From the NCBI GenBank assembly GCA_964514235.1, contig CAZEPV010000034.1, positions 1 through 11,211 on the forward strand: a DNA stretch of 11,211 nt, given 5' to 3'. Source of the DNA: JAAYRQ01 sp035647235 (GTDB taxonomy: Bacteria > Bacillota > Syntrophomonadia > Syntrophomonadales > Syntrophomonadaceae). The notes under the pieces are model-generated. The model made no database searches and had not been told where the DNA came from. It saw only the letters and a list, made by a program, of their open reading frames with translations. A program made the translations under genes and the position numbers. This document shows positions 1 to 8,600 of this stretch, one piece after another. Position 1 is the stretch's first letter, and every line of letters starts with the position of its first letter.

Positions 1-41
1 TTATTAAAGGGGATATTCTTTTTCTTGAAAACCCAAAGTAA
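1..41 (+). CDS. Possible 3' tail of an upstream gene (partial)
   Basis: One + strand frame (codons from base 3) is open from the left edge to a TAA at 39-41 and would end in the peptide IKGDILFLENPK. This looks like an ordinary soluble-protein C-terminus, but 12 codons are far too few to identify a family or to exclude chance. A second + frame is also open from the edge, to a TAA at 58-60. No intrinsic terminator is visible between here and the next gene. Confidence 0.22.
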   Translation, partial: IKGDILFLENPK

Positions 42-93
42 CTTGACGCGATCTATTTAATAAATTAATTACCTATAAGGCGGTAAAATAAAG

Positions 94-99
94 TATAAT
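94..99 (+). promoter_or_regulatory. Candidate -10 element for the TRAP operon
   Basis: A perfect TATAAT lies 73 bases before the first start codon of the TRAP operon. No convincing -35 lies at 16-18 bases: TTACCT at 69-74 is the nearest weak match, with a 19-base spacer. A better -35-like TTGACG at 43-48 has only poor -10 matches at the right distance. The promoter call is therefore tentative, and an activator may be needed. Confidence 0.35.
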
Positions 100-105
100 A
101 TTACA

Positions 106-130
106 AAACTATGTATACAATTAATAGTTT
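106..130. repeat. 7-bp perfect inverted repeat in the TRAP operon leader
   Basis: AAACTAT at 106-112 is mirrored by ATAGTTT at 124-130, with an 11-base centre that itself contains the palindrome GTATAC (113-118). It lies just downstream of the TATAAT at 94-99, so it would be at or near the transcription start. It could be an operator for a dimeric regulator or a small 5' hairpin. The arms are AT-rich and short, so chance is a real alternative. Confidence 0.35.
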
Positions 131-171
131 GCTAAGGAAGTAGGGACATATTAAAAAAAGGAGGCTGTTTA

Positions 172-1155
172 ATGAGAGTGAAAAAGGGTTTGGCGTATTT
201 GTTGGTATTGGTTATGATGGCAACTTTAGTGGTTGGGTGTGGCACTACTGGCGAGGTAGAGGATGGGGAAAAAGAAGGAAAAGCGGAAAAGCAATTTATA
301 ACTATTGCAACTGGTGGAACAGCAGGTACATATTATCCCTTAGGTGGGGCTATTATGGAAATTCTTAACCAAAATATTGAGGGTATGAATGCAAGTGCTG
401 CTTCGACTGGAGCCTCTGTAGCTAATACCAACCAATTAAATAGTGGTGAAGCTGACATAGCCTTTATTCAAAATGATATTTCTTATTATGCAGTAAATGG
501 AACGGAAATGTTTGCAGATAATCAGATTGAAGGTCTACGAGCTATTTCTACTATATACCCCGAGACTATTCAGCTAGTTACTCTGGAGAAATTAGGTATT
601 AACTCGGTTGCCGACTTGAAAGGCAAAAGGGTAGCGGTCGGTGATAAGGGTAGTGGAACTGAAGCTAATGCTAGGCAAATACTAGAAGCCTATGGTATTA
701 CTTATGATGATATTAAGGTTCAATATCTATCTTTTGCTGAAGCAGCTAATGGACTTAAAGACGGTAATGTTGATGTTGGCTTTATTACCGCAGGATTTCC
801 TACCGCAGCTATTCAAGATATTTCTGCTCAACATGATGTTAAGCTAATCAGTCTAGATGAGGAAGCCAGGGATAAATTAATTGCGGAATATCCTTTCTAT
901 ACAAAAGTGACCATTCCTGAAGATGCTTACCCAAAACAAGAGGGTGAAGTGGATGCCATAGCAGTTAAAGCTATGTTAGTAGTTACCGACAAAATGGATG
1001 AAGACACTGCCTATAATATTACCAAGGCTATTTATAGTAATTTAGATAGATTAGCTGTAGCCCATCCAGTAGGAAAAGATATTACTAATGAGACTGCTAC
1101 AGAAGGTATGTCTATACCAATGCATCCTGGTGCAGAAAGATTCTTTAACGAGTAG
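172..1155 (+). CDS. TAXI-family TRAP transporter solute-binding lipoprotein
   Basis: This is the extracytoplasmic substrate-binding component of a TRAP uptake system, which captures a small organic solute (often a carboxylate or amino acid) for the membrane permease. The 327-residue protein begins with a lipoprotein signal: basic MRVKK, a hydrophobic stretch, and a lipobox VVGC with the lipid-modified cysteine at residue 23. A charged, flexible linker follows. The TAXI hallmark TGGTAGTYYPLGG is at residues 47-59, and the length is normal for the family. The ATG is well supported by AGGAGG at 159-164, seven bases upstream. It is the first gene of an apparent operon with the DUF1850 gene (15 bases downstream) and the fused permease, which is the usual TAXI arrangement. 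The substrate cannot be told from the sequence. The family is certain; glutamate-type specificity, known for some TAXI proteins, is not shown. Confidence 0.95.
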   Translation: MRVKKGLAYLLVLVMMATLVVGCGTTGEVEDGEKEGKAEKQFITIATGGTAGTYYPLGGAIMEILNQNIEGMNASAASTGASVANTNQLNSGEADIAFIQNDISYYAVNGTEMFADNQIEGLRAISTIYPETIQLVTLEKLGINSVADLKGKRVAVGDKGSGTEANARQILEAYGITYDDIKVQYLSFAEAANGLKDGNVDVGFITAGFPTAAIQDISAQHDVKLISLDEEARDKLIAEYPFYTKVTIPEDAYPKQEGEVDAIAVKAMLVVTDKMDEDTAYNITKAIYSNLDRLAVAHPVGKDITNETATEGMSIPMHPGAERFFNE

Positions 1156-1170
1156 GGTAATTTAAAAGGA

Positions 1171-1704
1171 ATGTTTAAGAAGTATTTGAGCCAATATAGA
1201 TGGATTGTTTTAAGTATTATATTTATGGCTTGTATTTGTTTTTTCTTATATCCCTCTCCAGTTTTAGTATTAAATGATCTAAGGGGAGGGAATGGCTTAA
1301 TACTTCCCATTCAGGGTGAAGAGGGTTTTACACTTGAATATACCCATTCAGTTCAGAAAACTAAGGTAGAGGAACATTTTGTTTTTGCACCTAATAATCA
1401 ACTTGTCCTTACTTCCACGAATTTTCAGTCCCTAGGGGTAGGCTTGCCATTTCTGCCTGAGGAAGGGAATCTGGTTAATGATAATGGAGTATTTAGATTA
1501 ACTGAAATTAATAGGGAATTTGCTTCTATTACTCTCGGCTTTATGCAACTTGCAAAGCAAGCTATTATATTTAAGGATGAAAAATATGAGTTAGAGGATT
1601 TTTTTACAGAGGGTAGGCTTATAGAAATATTATATGAAGAAATGTCTAAGGCTGAAATCATATGGCAAAAGTGGATAGGCGGAAAGAAGGTTTTTTATGG
1701 ATAA
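1171..1704 (+). CDS. DUF1850 family membrane-anchored protein of TRAP operon
   Basis: This 177-residue protein has one probable N-terminal membrane segment (about residues 11-27) and a small extracytoplasmic domain. The domain carries features typical of DUF1850: an F-x-L-x-YTHSV-x-KT segment (residues 53-64, with H59 and S60), acidic residues E67-E68, and GVGLP at residues 89-93. DUF1850 genes commonly lie between TAXI binding-protein genes and fused TRAP permease genes. The biochemical role is unknown; an accessory role in transport or coupling to the permease is inference from this context. The gene starts 15 bases after the binding-protein stop and overlaps the permease start by 8 bases, so translational coupling is likely on both sides. 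Its own ribosome binding site is poor: AAAGGA directly abuts the ATG. A TTG at 1186 is an alternative start but has no better site. Confidence 0.88.
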   Translation: MFKKYLSQYRWIVLSIIFMACICFFLYPSPVLVLNDLRGGNGLILPIQGEEGFTLEYTHSVQKTKVEEHFVFAPNNQLVLTSTNFQSLGVGLPFLPEEGNLVNDNGVFRLTEINREFASITLGFMQLAKQAIIFKDEKYELEDFFTEGRLIEILYEEMSKAEIIWQKWIGGKKVFYG

Positions 1705-3631
1705 GCTCTACAATGATGCAAAAGAAGAACAAATAAATATGGAAGAATTCATGGCTAAATATGATCGAGAATCGGATTTCCGTCGATTTGATGGGTTATT
1801 CAAATGGCTAGTAGCTATTATCGCTATTAGTTTTTCTTTGTTTCAGATTTATACGGGAATGAGGGGAAGTCTGGATGCCCACTTACAAAGGGCAGTCCAC
1901 CTCTCATTTGCCATGGCTTTGGTTTTTTTGTTATATCCTGCCCGCAAGTCATGGTCACGGGCTAATTTACATCCTTTAGATGCAATATTGACCGTTATAG
2001 CAGTAGCTCTACCACTTTATGTAGTAGTTTTTTATCAGGATTTAGTATTGAGGTCTGGTATACCCACTTTACCTGATATTATTGTGGGTATTTGTGGGGT
2101 TTTAATGGTTTTGGAGGCAGCCCGTCGGGTAGTAGGGTGGCCGATTGTAACTATTGCCATATTATTTTTGGCTTACGCTTTGGCGGGTCCCAACGTTCCA
2201 GGGGCCTTTGCCCATCGGGGTGTGACTCTAGAGCAATTAGCAGTTCATCTGTATTTTACTACTGAAGGTGTTTTTGGTATACCTTTGGGGGTTTCGGCTA
2301 CATTTATTTTCCTGTTTATTTTATTTGCAGCTTATTTGGAAAAAACGGGCTTAGGAAAGTTTTTCATCGACCTGGCGAATGCTATTGCTGGCTGGGCAAG
2401 AGGTGGACCTGCTAAGGTAGCGGTCCTTTCTAGTGGTCTTATGGGGACGGTCTCTGGTAGTTCGGTGGCTAATGTTGCTGGCACTGGGAGTTTAACCATT
2501 CCCATGATGAAGAAACTAGGTTATAAACCAGAATTTGCTGGTGGGGTTGAAGCTGCTGCTTCGACTGGTGGACAGCTTATGCCACCTATTATGGGTGCGG
2601 CCGCATTTTTAATGGCCGAGTTCGTAGGCATCCCCTATATTCAAGTGGCCAAGGCAGCGGTTATCCCCGCCTTATTATATTTTACGGGAATTATGTTAGT
2701 GGTTCATTTGGAAGCGAAAAAAGAAGGTCTGGAAGGAATCCCCCGTGACCAGTTACCCAAGGTAAAGAAAATAATTTTGGAGCGGGGACATCTATCCATA
2801 CCCCTTATTGCCATTGTCTATTTATTGATAGCGGGTTATACGCCCATGCGGGCAGCCTTATGGGCTATCGGCCTGACCATTGTATCTGCTATGCTAAGGG
2901 CGGCAACGCGCATATCTTTTAGGGATGTTATCGCTGGTTTAGAAGATGGTGCTAGATCGGCTCTAGGGGTTATCATTGCCTGTGCTACCGCAGGGGTTAT
3001 TATAGGGGTGGTCACGAAAACTGGTCTAGGACTTAGGTTAGGCTCTGAATTAGTTTACTTGGCTAAGGGACTCTTGTTACCCACCCTGTTTTTTACTATG
3101 ATTACTTCCCTTTTATTAGGGATGGGTGTGCCGACTACAGCTAACTATGTTATTACTTCTACTATAGCTGCCCCCATAATATTACAATTAGGGGTGCCAG
3201 TTTTGGCGGCTCATATGTTTGCATTTTATTTCGGTATTATCGCGGATGTAACTCCCCCCGTAGCCCTGGCTGCTTTTGCGGGGGCGGGGATAGCTCGAAG
3301 TAATCCGCTGATGACAGGAGTCAGTGCCTTTAAGCTGGCGATTGCGGCTTTTCTGATTCCTTATATATTTGTCATGTCACCATCTATGCTGATGATAGAT
3401 ACGACCCTTCCCCAAGTATTGACCATAATTGCCACATCTTTATTAGGTATGTTGGGGGTTGCAGCAGCAGTGACTGGCTATTTTGTAGATAAAGCCAAAT
3501 GGTATGAACGTATTCTATTTTTCGCGGGCGGCTTGATGATGATAGATCCCAATATAACTACAGATTTCCTAGGCTTATTTATTATGTTAGCAGCCTATAT
3601 TATTCAAAAGATAAGGCTTAGGGTAAAATAA
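1697..3631 (+). CDS. TRAP transporter fused permease, 4TM/12TM (DctQM-like)
   Basis: This 644-residue integral membrane protein fuses the small (DctQ-like, four-helix) and large (DctM-like, twelve-helix) TRAP permease subunits. It moves the solute delivered by the binding protein, driven by a sodium or proton gradient. The N-terminal part (about residues 33-165) holds the Q-type helices. The M part shows the conserved loop GLMGTVSGSSVANVAGTGS from residue 247 and EAAASTGGQLMPPIMGAAAF from residue 285. The pseudo-repeat LLLGMGVPTTANY lies near residue 472, followed by a segment containing ADVTPPVALAAFAGAG. The length fits fused TAXI-type permeases. ATG 1697 is preceded by AAGAAGG (1684-1690) at six bases, inside the 3' end of the DUF1850 gene. 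It is the last gene of the operon, followed within 20 bases by an intrinsic terminator. Its base composition looks less AT-rich than the restriction genes to the right. Confidence 0.95.
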   Translation: MDKLYNDAKEEQINMEEFMAKYDRESDFRRFDGLFKWLVAIIAISFSLFQIYTGMRGSLDAHLQRAVHLSFAMALVFLLYPARKSWSRANLHPLDAILTVIAVALPLYVVVFYQDLVLRSGIPTLPDIIVGICGVLMVLEAARRVVGWPIVTIAILFLAYALAGPNVPGAFAHRGVTLEQLAVHLYFTTEGVFGIPLGVSATFIFLFILFAAYLEKTGLGKFFIDLANAIAGWARGGPAKVAVLSSGLMGTVSGSSVANVAGTGSLTIPMMKKLGYKPEFAGGVEAAASTGGQLMPPIMGAAAFLMAEFVGIPYIQVAKAAVIPALLYFTGIMLVVHLEAKKEGLEGIPRDQLPKVKKIILERGHLSIPLIAIVYLLIAGYTPMRAALWAIGLTIVSAMLRAATRISFRDVIAGLEDGARSALGVIIACATAGVIIGVVTKTGLGLRLGSELVYLAKGLLLPTLFFTMITSLLLGMGVPTTANYVITSTIAAPIILQLGVPVLAAHMFAFYFGIIADVTPPVALAAFAGAGIARSNPLMTGVSAFKLAIAAFLIPYIFVMSPSMLMIDTTLPQVLTIIATSLLGMLGVAAAVTGYFVDKAKWYERILFFAGGLMMIDPNITTDFLGLFIMLAAYIIQKIRLRVK

Positions 3632-3648
3632 CTTTTATTTACTTGGTG

Positions 3649-3685
3649 AATCAGAAGTTCTAAATTATTAGGACTTCTGATTTTT
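3649..3685 (+). terminator. Intrinsic terminator of the TRAP operon
   Basis: A 13-bp stem (3649-3661 with 3670-3682, one G-U wobble) encloses an 8-base loop and runs into a T tract (3681-3685), 17 bases after the permease stop codon. On the opposite strand the hairpin is not followed by a T run, so it should act only on + strand transcripts. It separates the transporter operon from the peptidase gene. Confidence 0.88.
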
Positions 3686-3763
3686 AATTTCTGCCCTTTT
3701 TTGGCATACTAATATAGAATGTATGAAAGTAGCTTTTGAAGATAAATGAAGGAGGAGTCATAG

Positions 3764-5557
3764 ATGTCCCAAATTAAAAAAAGAAGTGAAATAGAGGAAA
3801 AGTATAAATGGAACCTAGAGGCTATATACCCTGATAACCAAGCCTGGGAAACTGAATATAAGGAAGTCCAAAGTCTAGCTGCTGATATTGAGGGGAAAAA
3901 GGGTAGTTTAGGCAATTCTGCAGCGGATTTGTTAGCTGTACTAAAATCAAGTGATGAATTAGAGATTAAGGCTGAAAAGATATATGTCTATGCTAAGATG
4001 AGGCGCGATGAAGATAATGCCAACAATAATTATCAGATTCTATATGATAGGGCGGAAAACTTAATAATTAGGGTTAATAGTGCTAGCTCTTTTATCGTGC
4101 CCGAAATAAGCAATATTCCAGAGGATAAACTTCGGGATTTTTTAGCTGAAAATCAGGATTTATCTGTTTACCAACATTTCTTTGATGAAATCCTCAGGCA
4201 GAAAAAACATATTTTATCGGTAGCGGAAGAAAAGATATTAGCTAATGTAGCTGACCTTTCTTATGCGCCGACTAATATTTTTTCTATGATTAATAATGCA
4301 GATATTAAATTTCCGATTATAAAGGATGAAAAGGGTAATGATGTAGAACTTACTAAAGGTAGATATGGTAGGTTTATGGAAAGCGAGGATAGGAGGGTAA
4401 GGCGCGACGCTTATAAGGCCTTGTATAGTAGTTATGGTAAACTTAAGAATACTATTGGCACTACTTTAAGCTCTAGTGTTAAAAAGGATATTTTTTATGC
4501 CCGTACCCGCAAGTATAATTCCGCCATTGAAGCTGCTTTAGACCAAGATAATGTTGCAGTTGAGGTCTATGATAGGTTAATTGATACCGTCCATAAGAAT
4601 CTGGATTATATGTATAGGTATATAGATTTACGCAAGAAGTTATTGGGCCTAGATAAATTGCAGATGTACGACATATACGTTCCTTTAATCAAGAATATTG
4701 ATGTGGAAATCACCTATGAAGAAGCTAAGGATTTAGTGGTTAAGGGACTTGAACCTCTGGGGGCGGATTATTTAAAGATTTTGCAGGAAGGCTTAAATTC
4801 GGGTTGGATTGATGTGTATGAAAATGAAGGCAAAACTAGTGGAGCTTATTCATGGGGCAGCTATGCCACCAGCCCCTATATATTGCTCAATTATGATAAT
4901 AAGCTAAATGATGTCTTTACTCTAGCCCATGAATTGGGCCATTCTTTGCACACTTACTATTCTAATAGTAGCCAACCCTATGTCTATAGTCAGTATAGTA
5001 TATTTGTGGCCGAGGTAGCTTCTACGGTAAATGAATCTTTACTGATTGACTATATGATAAATAAGGCTAAAAATGACCAAGAAAAGATGTATTTAATTAA
5101 TCATTATTTGGAACAGTTTAGGGGTACGGTTTACCGCCAAACTATGTTCGCGGAATTTGAAAAGATTATACATGAAAAAGTTGAAAATGGGGAAGCCCTA
5201 ACTCCTGAAATCCTAAGTGAAGTCTATCAAGGACTTAATGAACTCTATTATGGTGCAGGGATAGAATTAGATGAAAAGATAGCTAGCGAATGGATGAGAA
5301 TTCCCCATTTTTATTCCGCCTTTTATGTTTATAAGTATGCCACTGGTTTTTCGGCTGCTACCGCCTTAAAGGAGCAGATTATTAAGGAAGGTGAGCCTGC
5401 GGTTAATAGATATATTGATTTCTTAAAATCAGGTAGCTCAGATTACCCCCTTAATGTACTAAAAAAAGCTGGGGTAGACCTAACCAAAGCGGAACCAGTC
5501 CAGGATGCCCTAGATTACTTCGGGCGTCTGGTGGGTAAATTGGAGGAATTGGTCTAA
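3764..5557 (+). CDS. pepF: Oligoendopeptidase F-type M3 zinc metallopeptidase
   Basis: This is a cytosolic zinc endopeptidase of family M3B that cleaves medium-length peptides inside the cell; the Lactococcus enzyme prefers peptides of roughly 7-17 residues. The 597-residue length is typical and there is no signal peptide. The zinc site is visible as HELGH at residues 389-393. A downstream glutamate in FVAEVASTVNE, probably E417, should be the third ligand. The N-terminal segment KYKWNLEAIYPDNQAWE is characteristic of the family, as is the C-terminal HFYSAFYVYKYATGFSAA region. ATG 3764 follows AAGGAGGA (3749-3756) at a seven-base spacing. The gene lies 78 bases beyond the transporter terminator and is probably transcribed alone. 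A -10-like TAGAAT at 3715-3720 is present without a good -35. No clear terminator follows it. The peptidase has no obvious functional tie to the restriction genes. Confidence 0.94.
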   Translation: MSQIKKRSEIEEKYKWNLEAIYPDNQAWETEYKEVQSLAADIEGKKGSLGNSAADLLAVLKSSDELEIKAEKIYVYAKMRRDEDNANNNYQILYDRAENLIIRVNSASSFIVPEISNIPEDKLRDFLAENQDLSVYQHFFDEILRQKKHILSVAEEKILANVADLSYAPTNIFSMINNADIKFPIIKDEKGNDVELTKGRYGRFMESEDRRVRRDAYKALYSSYGKLKNTIGTTLSSSVKKDIFYARTRKYNSAIEAALDQDNVAVEVYDRLIDTVHKNLDYMYRYIDLRKKLLGLDKLQMYDIYVPLIKNIDVEITYEEAKDLVVKGLEPLGADYLKILQEGLNSGWIDVYENEGKTSGAYSWGSYATSPYILLNYDNKLNDVFTLAHELGHSLHTYYSNSSQPYVYSQYSIFVAEVASTVNESLLIDYMINKAKNDQEKMYLINHYLEQFRGTVYRQTMFAEFEKIIHEKVENGEALTPEILSEVYQGLNELYYGAGIELDEKIASEWMRIPHFYSAFYVYKYATGFSAATALKEQIIKEGEPAVNRYIDFLKSGSSDYPLNVLKKAGVDLTKAEPVQDALDYFGRLVGKLEELV

Positions 5558-5647
5558 TGTAAGGTAGTTACCCGATGTAGTGGTGCAGGATTTATGCTTA
5601 TAAAAATAGAACCGATTAAATAGGCATTGTATTCCTACTAACTGCAT

Positions 5648-5654
5648 GAGGTGA
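5648..5654 (+). promoter_or_regulatory. Ribosome binding site selecting a TTG start
   Basis: GAGGTGA matches the anti-Shine-Dalgarno sequence and lies five to six bases before TTG 5660. The in-frame GTG at 5651 is itself part of this motif and has no site of its own upstream. The TTG is therefore preferred as the start, giving an N-terminus MHNDLTFF. An ATG at 5646 meets a stop after two codons. Confidence 0.7.
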
Positions 5655-5659
5655 TTAAT

Positions 5660-8600
5660 TTGCATAACGATTTAACCTTTTTTACAAATGAACCAGAACG
5701 TAATTTATATGATAGATTTAATAAAATATTGAAATCTAACACAAAATATTATGATTTATTAGTAGGTTATTTTAGGACTAGTGGGTTTTATCTAATGTAT
5801 CCCGCTATGGAGAATATAGAAAAGATAAGGATTCTAGTGGGGATTAATGTAGACAAAAGGACAGTACAGATTATCGAGGATGCCCAGTGTGGTCAGCTAC
5901 TTTTTGCCATGTCCCATAAGGAAGTTAAGGACGAATTTGCCGAAGATATAGTTCTAGAAATGCAAAACTCTGAAGACAGCTTCCAAGTGGAGGAAGGTAT
6001 CAAAACTTTTATAGACTGGCTCAAAAGCGGCAAATTAGAAATGAGGATATATCCTGAAGAGCCCCTCCATGCCAAAGTTTATATAATGAGGAAAGATTTG
6101 GCTGAAGTACCTGACCAATTTGGTTCAGTTATTACTGGTTCTAGCAACTTTTCTAAGGCTGGGTTAGTTGATAATCTAGAATTTAACGTAGAACTTAAAG
6201 ATAGCAGGGATGTTGAATTTGCCCTGGAAAAGTTTGAAGAATTATGGGAAAAGTCTGTTGACATTACAGATAAATATATAGAAACAATCCATGAAAAGAC
6301 CTGGTTGAAGGACGATATTACACCCTATGAATTATTCCTTAAAACCCTATATGAATATTTCAAGGAAGAAATAAATATTGATAAAAATGAAATATGGGAA
6401 GAAATGTTGCCTGATGGTTTTATGAATCTCCAATACCAGACTGATGCTGTAGTCCAGGCCAAGAAAATATTAGATGCCTATAATGGCGTTTTTATTGCTG
6501 ATGTAGTAGGCCTAGGTAAAACTTTTATTAGTGCCATGTTAGCTCAACGCTTAGTGGGTAGAAAGCTAGTAATATGTCCGCCGGTACTTAAAGACTACTG
6601 GGAAAGAACCCTACAACAATTTGATGTTGCAGCTAAAGTGGTTTCCTTGGGAAAGTTGGATAGCATCATCAATGATAGTGATCTAATGCAAAATACCAAA
6701 TACGTGTTTATAGATGAGGCTCATCGGTTTAGAAACGAAAAAACTGAAAGTTTTCAAAAATTACATGAAATTTGTTACAACAAAAAGGTAATTTTGGTAA
6801 CGGCTACCCCTCAAAACAACTTTTCTAGCGATATTGCCCACCAGATATATTTGTTTCAACCTAAAAATAATAGCACCATTATTCCTAACCAAAAGAATTT
6901 AGAAACTTTTTTTAAATACCTAGACAGTAAACTAAAGAACTATGAGAAGGGATCCCCAGAATACGTTAAAATACTAAAAAACAACTCGGCTATTATACGG
7001 GATAAAGTCCTCAGAAATGTAATGATTAGAAGAACTCGGAATGAAATTACGCAATATTATTATGATGATTTAGAAAAGCAGGGACTTTTCTTTCCCGAAT
7101 TAGGGAACCCCGAAAAAATAGTCTATACTTATGACGATGAAGTAGAAGTGGTGTTTAACCACACCATGGATAGCATCAGTAACTTGACTTATGCTAGATA
7201 TATTCCCTTAACCTATTTAGAAGAAGTACCTAAAGAGATAGCTTCATTAGTAGCACCCCAGAAAAACATAGCTGGATTTATGAAATCTATTTTAGTAAAA
7301 AGATTAGAAAGCAGTTTTGAAGCCTTCAAAAAAAGCTTAAACCGTTTTATAAAATCATACGAAATGTTTTTGGCTATGTGTGAACAGGGTGAAGTCTATA
7401 TTAGCAAAAAAGTTGATGTATATGACCTAATAGATAGTGGGGATGATGATAGCCTTACGGATCTAATTGAACAGGATATTATTCAGCACTATCCTATTGC
7501 GGCTTTTAATCCAGATTTTATTCCCGCAATAAAAAAGGACTTGTTTATACTGAGAGAATTGCAGGAAAAATGGGAAGAAATTATAAAGGATCCTAAAAAA
7601 GACCAATTCCTATCTGAATTAAAAAATAATGATAAATTAATTAATAAAAAAATAATAATTTTCACAGAATCAAGGGAAACTGCTGAATATGTGGGGCAAT
7701 ATTTAGACCTATATTATCCGCAAGAAGTATTAGCTTTTAGTGGCCAGAGTTCCTCTTCCCTAAGACAAGAAATAGAAGCCAATTTCAACCCCAATTATAA
7801 TTATGAACAAAAAGATGAGATTAGGTTTTTAGTTACTACCGATGTATTAGCTGAGGGCATTAACTTACATAGAAGTAACGTAATTATAAACTATGACTTA
7901 CCCTGGAACCCTACAAAAGTTATGCAGAGAGTGGGGAGGATTAATCGGGTAGGCACTACACATGATAAGCTATATGTTTTCAACTTTTTCCCTTCTATAC
8001 AAGCAAAATCCCATTTATCCCTAGAAGAGAATATCACCCTAAAAATGCAATCTTTCCATGATACTTTAGGGGAGGACTTTAAGTATCTAACTGATGATGA
8101 GCAAATATCATCACATAATTTATATACAATTTTAACCAGCAAGGAAAGTTTAGAAAATGAAAACGTGGAAGAAATTTCAGAATTAAAATACTTAAAAATA
8201 ATTCGGGATATTAGAGATAATGACGAGGTTTTATATGAAAAAATAAAGCGCTTACCCGAAAAAGCAAAAAGTGGCAGAAGGGAAGAAGCCTTGGCCGCAA
8301 ACAGCACTTTAACATTTTTAAGAAAAGGTAGTTTAAAAAAGTTCTTTTTAACGGGAAATGAAGATACCCAAGAAATCTTTTTCTTAGAAGCTATGAAATA
8401 CTTAGAGGTTGGGCCTAGGGAGGGAATGATCAGTCTTCCTCCTATTTATTATGAACATTTGGAATTAAATAAAACTGGCTTTACTATGAGCTTATTGGAA
8501 GATAAAGAGCTAATAACTAGCAGGGCTATAAAAACTGGGAATGATGCAAAAATAATAAAAACATTAAAGGCTATAGCCAGGTGTAAATCCTTTACCGATA

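Noticed and set aside
1032..1310. 92-codon open frame on the minus strand across the binding protein/DUF1850 junction
   Set aside because: It lies opposite two well-supported genes, has no clear ribosome binding site and resembles no protein family.
5560..5580. GGTAGTTACC near-palindrome after the peptidase gene as a terminator
   Set aside because: The arms are short and imperfect, and no T run follows.
5651..5653. GTG as start of the helicase
   Set aside because: The GTG is part of the GAGGTGA ribosome binding site and has none of its own; the TTG at 5660 is correctly spaced.
7615..7665. A-rich tract in the helicase as a possible frameshift or inserted element
   Set aside because: The frame stays open and encodes a sensible lysine/asparagine-rich linker leading into the IIIFTES motif.
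7891..8307. 138-codon open frame on the minus strand inside the helicase gene
   Set aside because: It is antisense to conserved helicase motifs V-VI; the serine- and phenylalanine-rich composition is what an AT-rich gene gives on its opposite strand.
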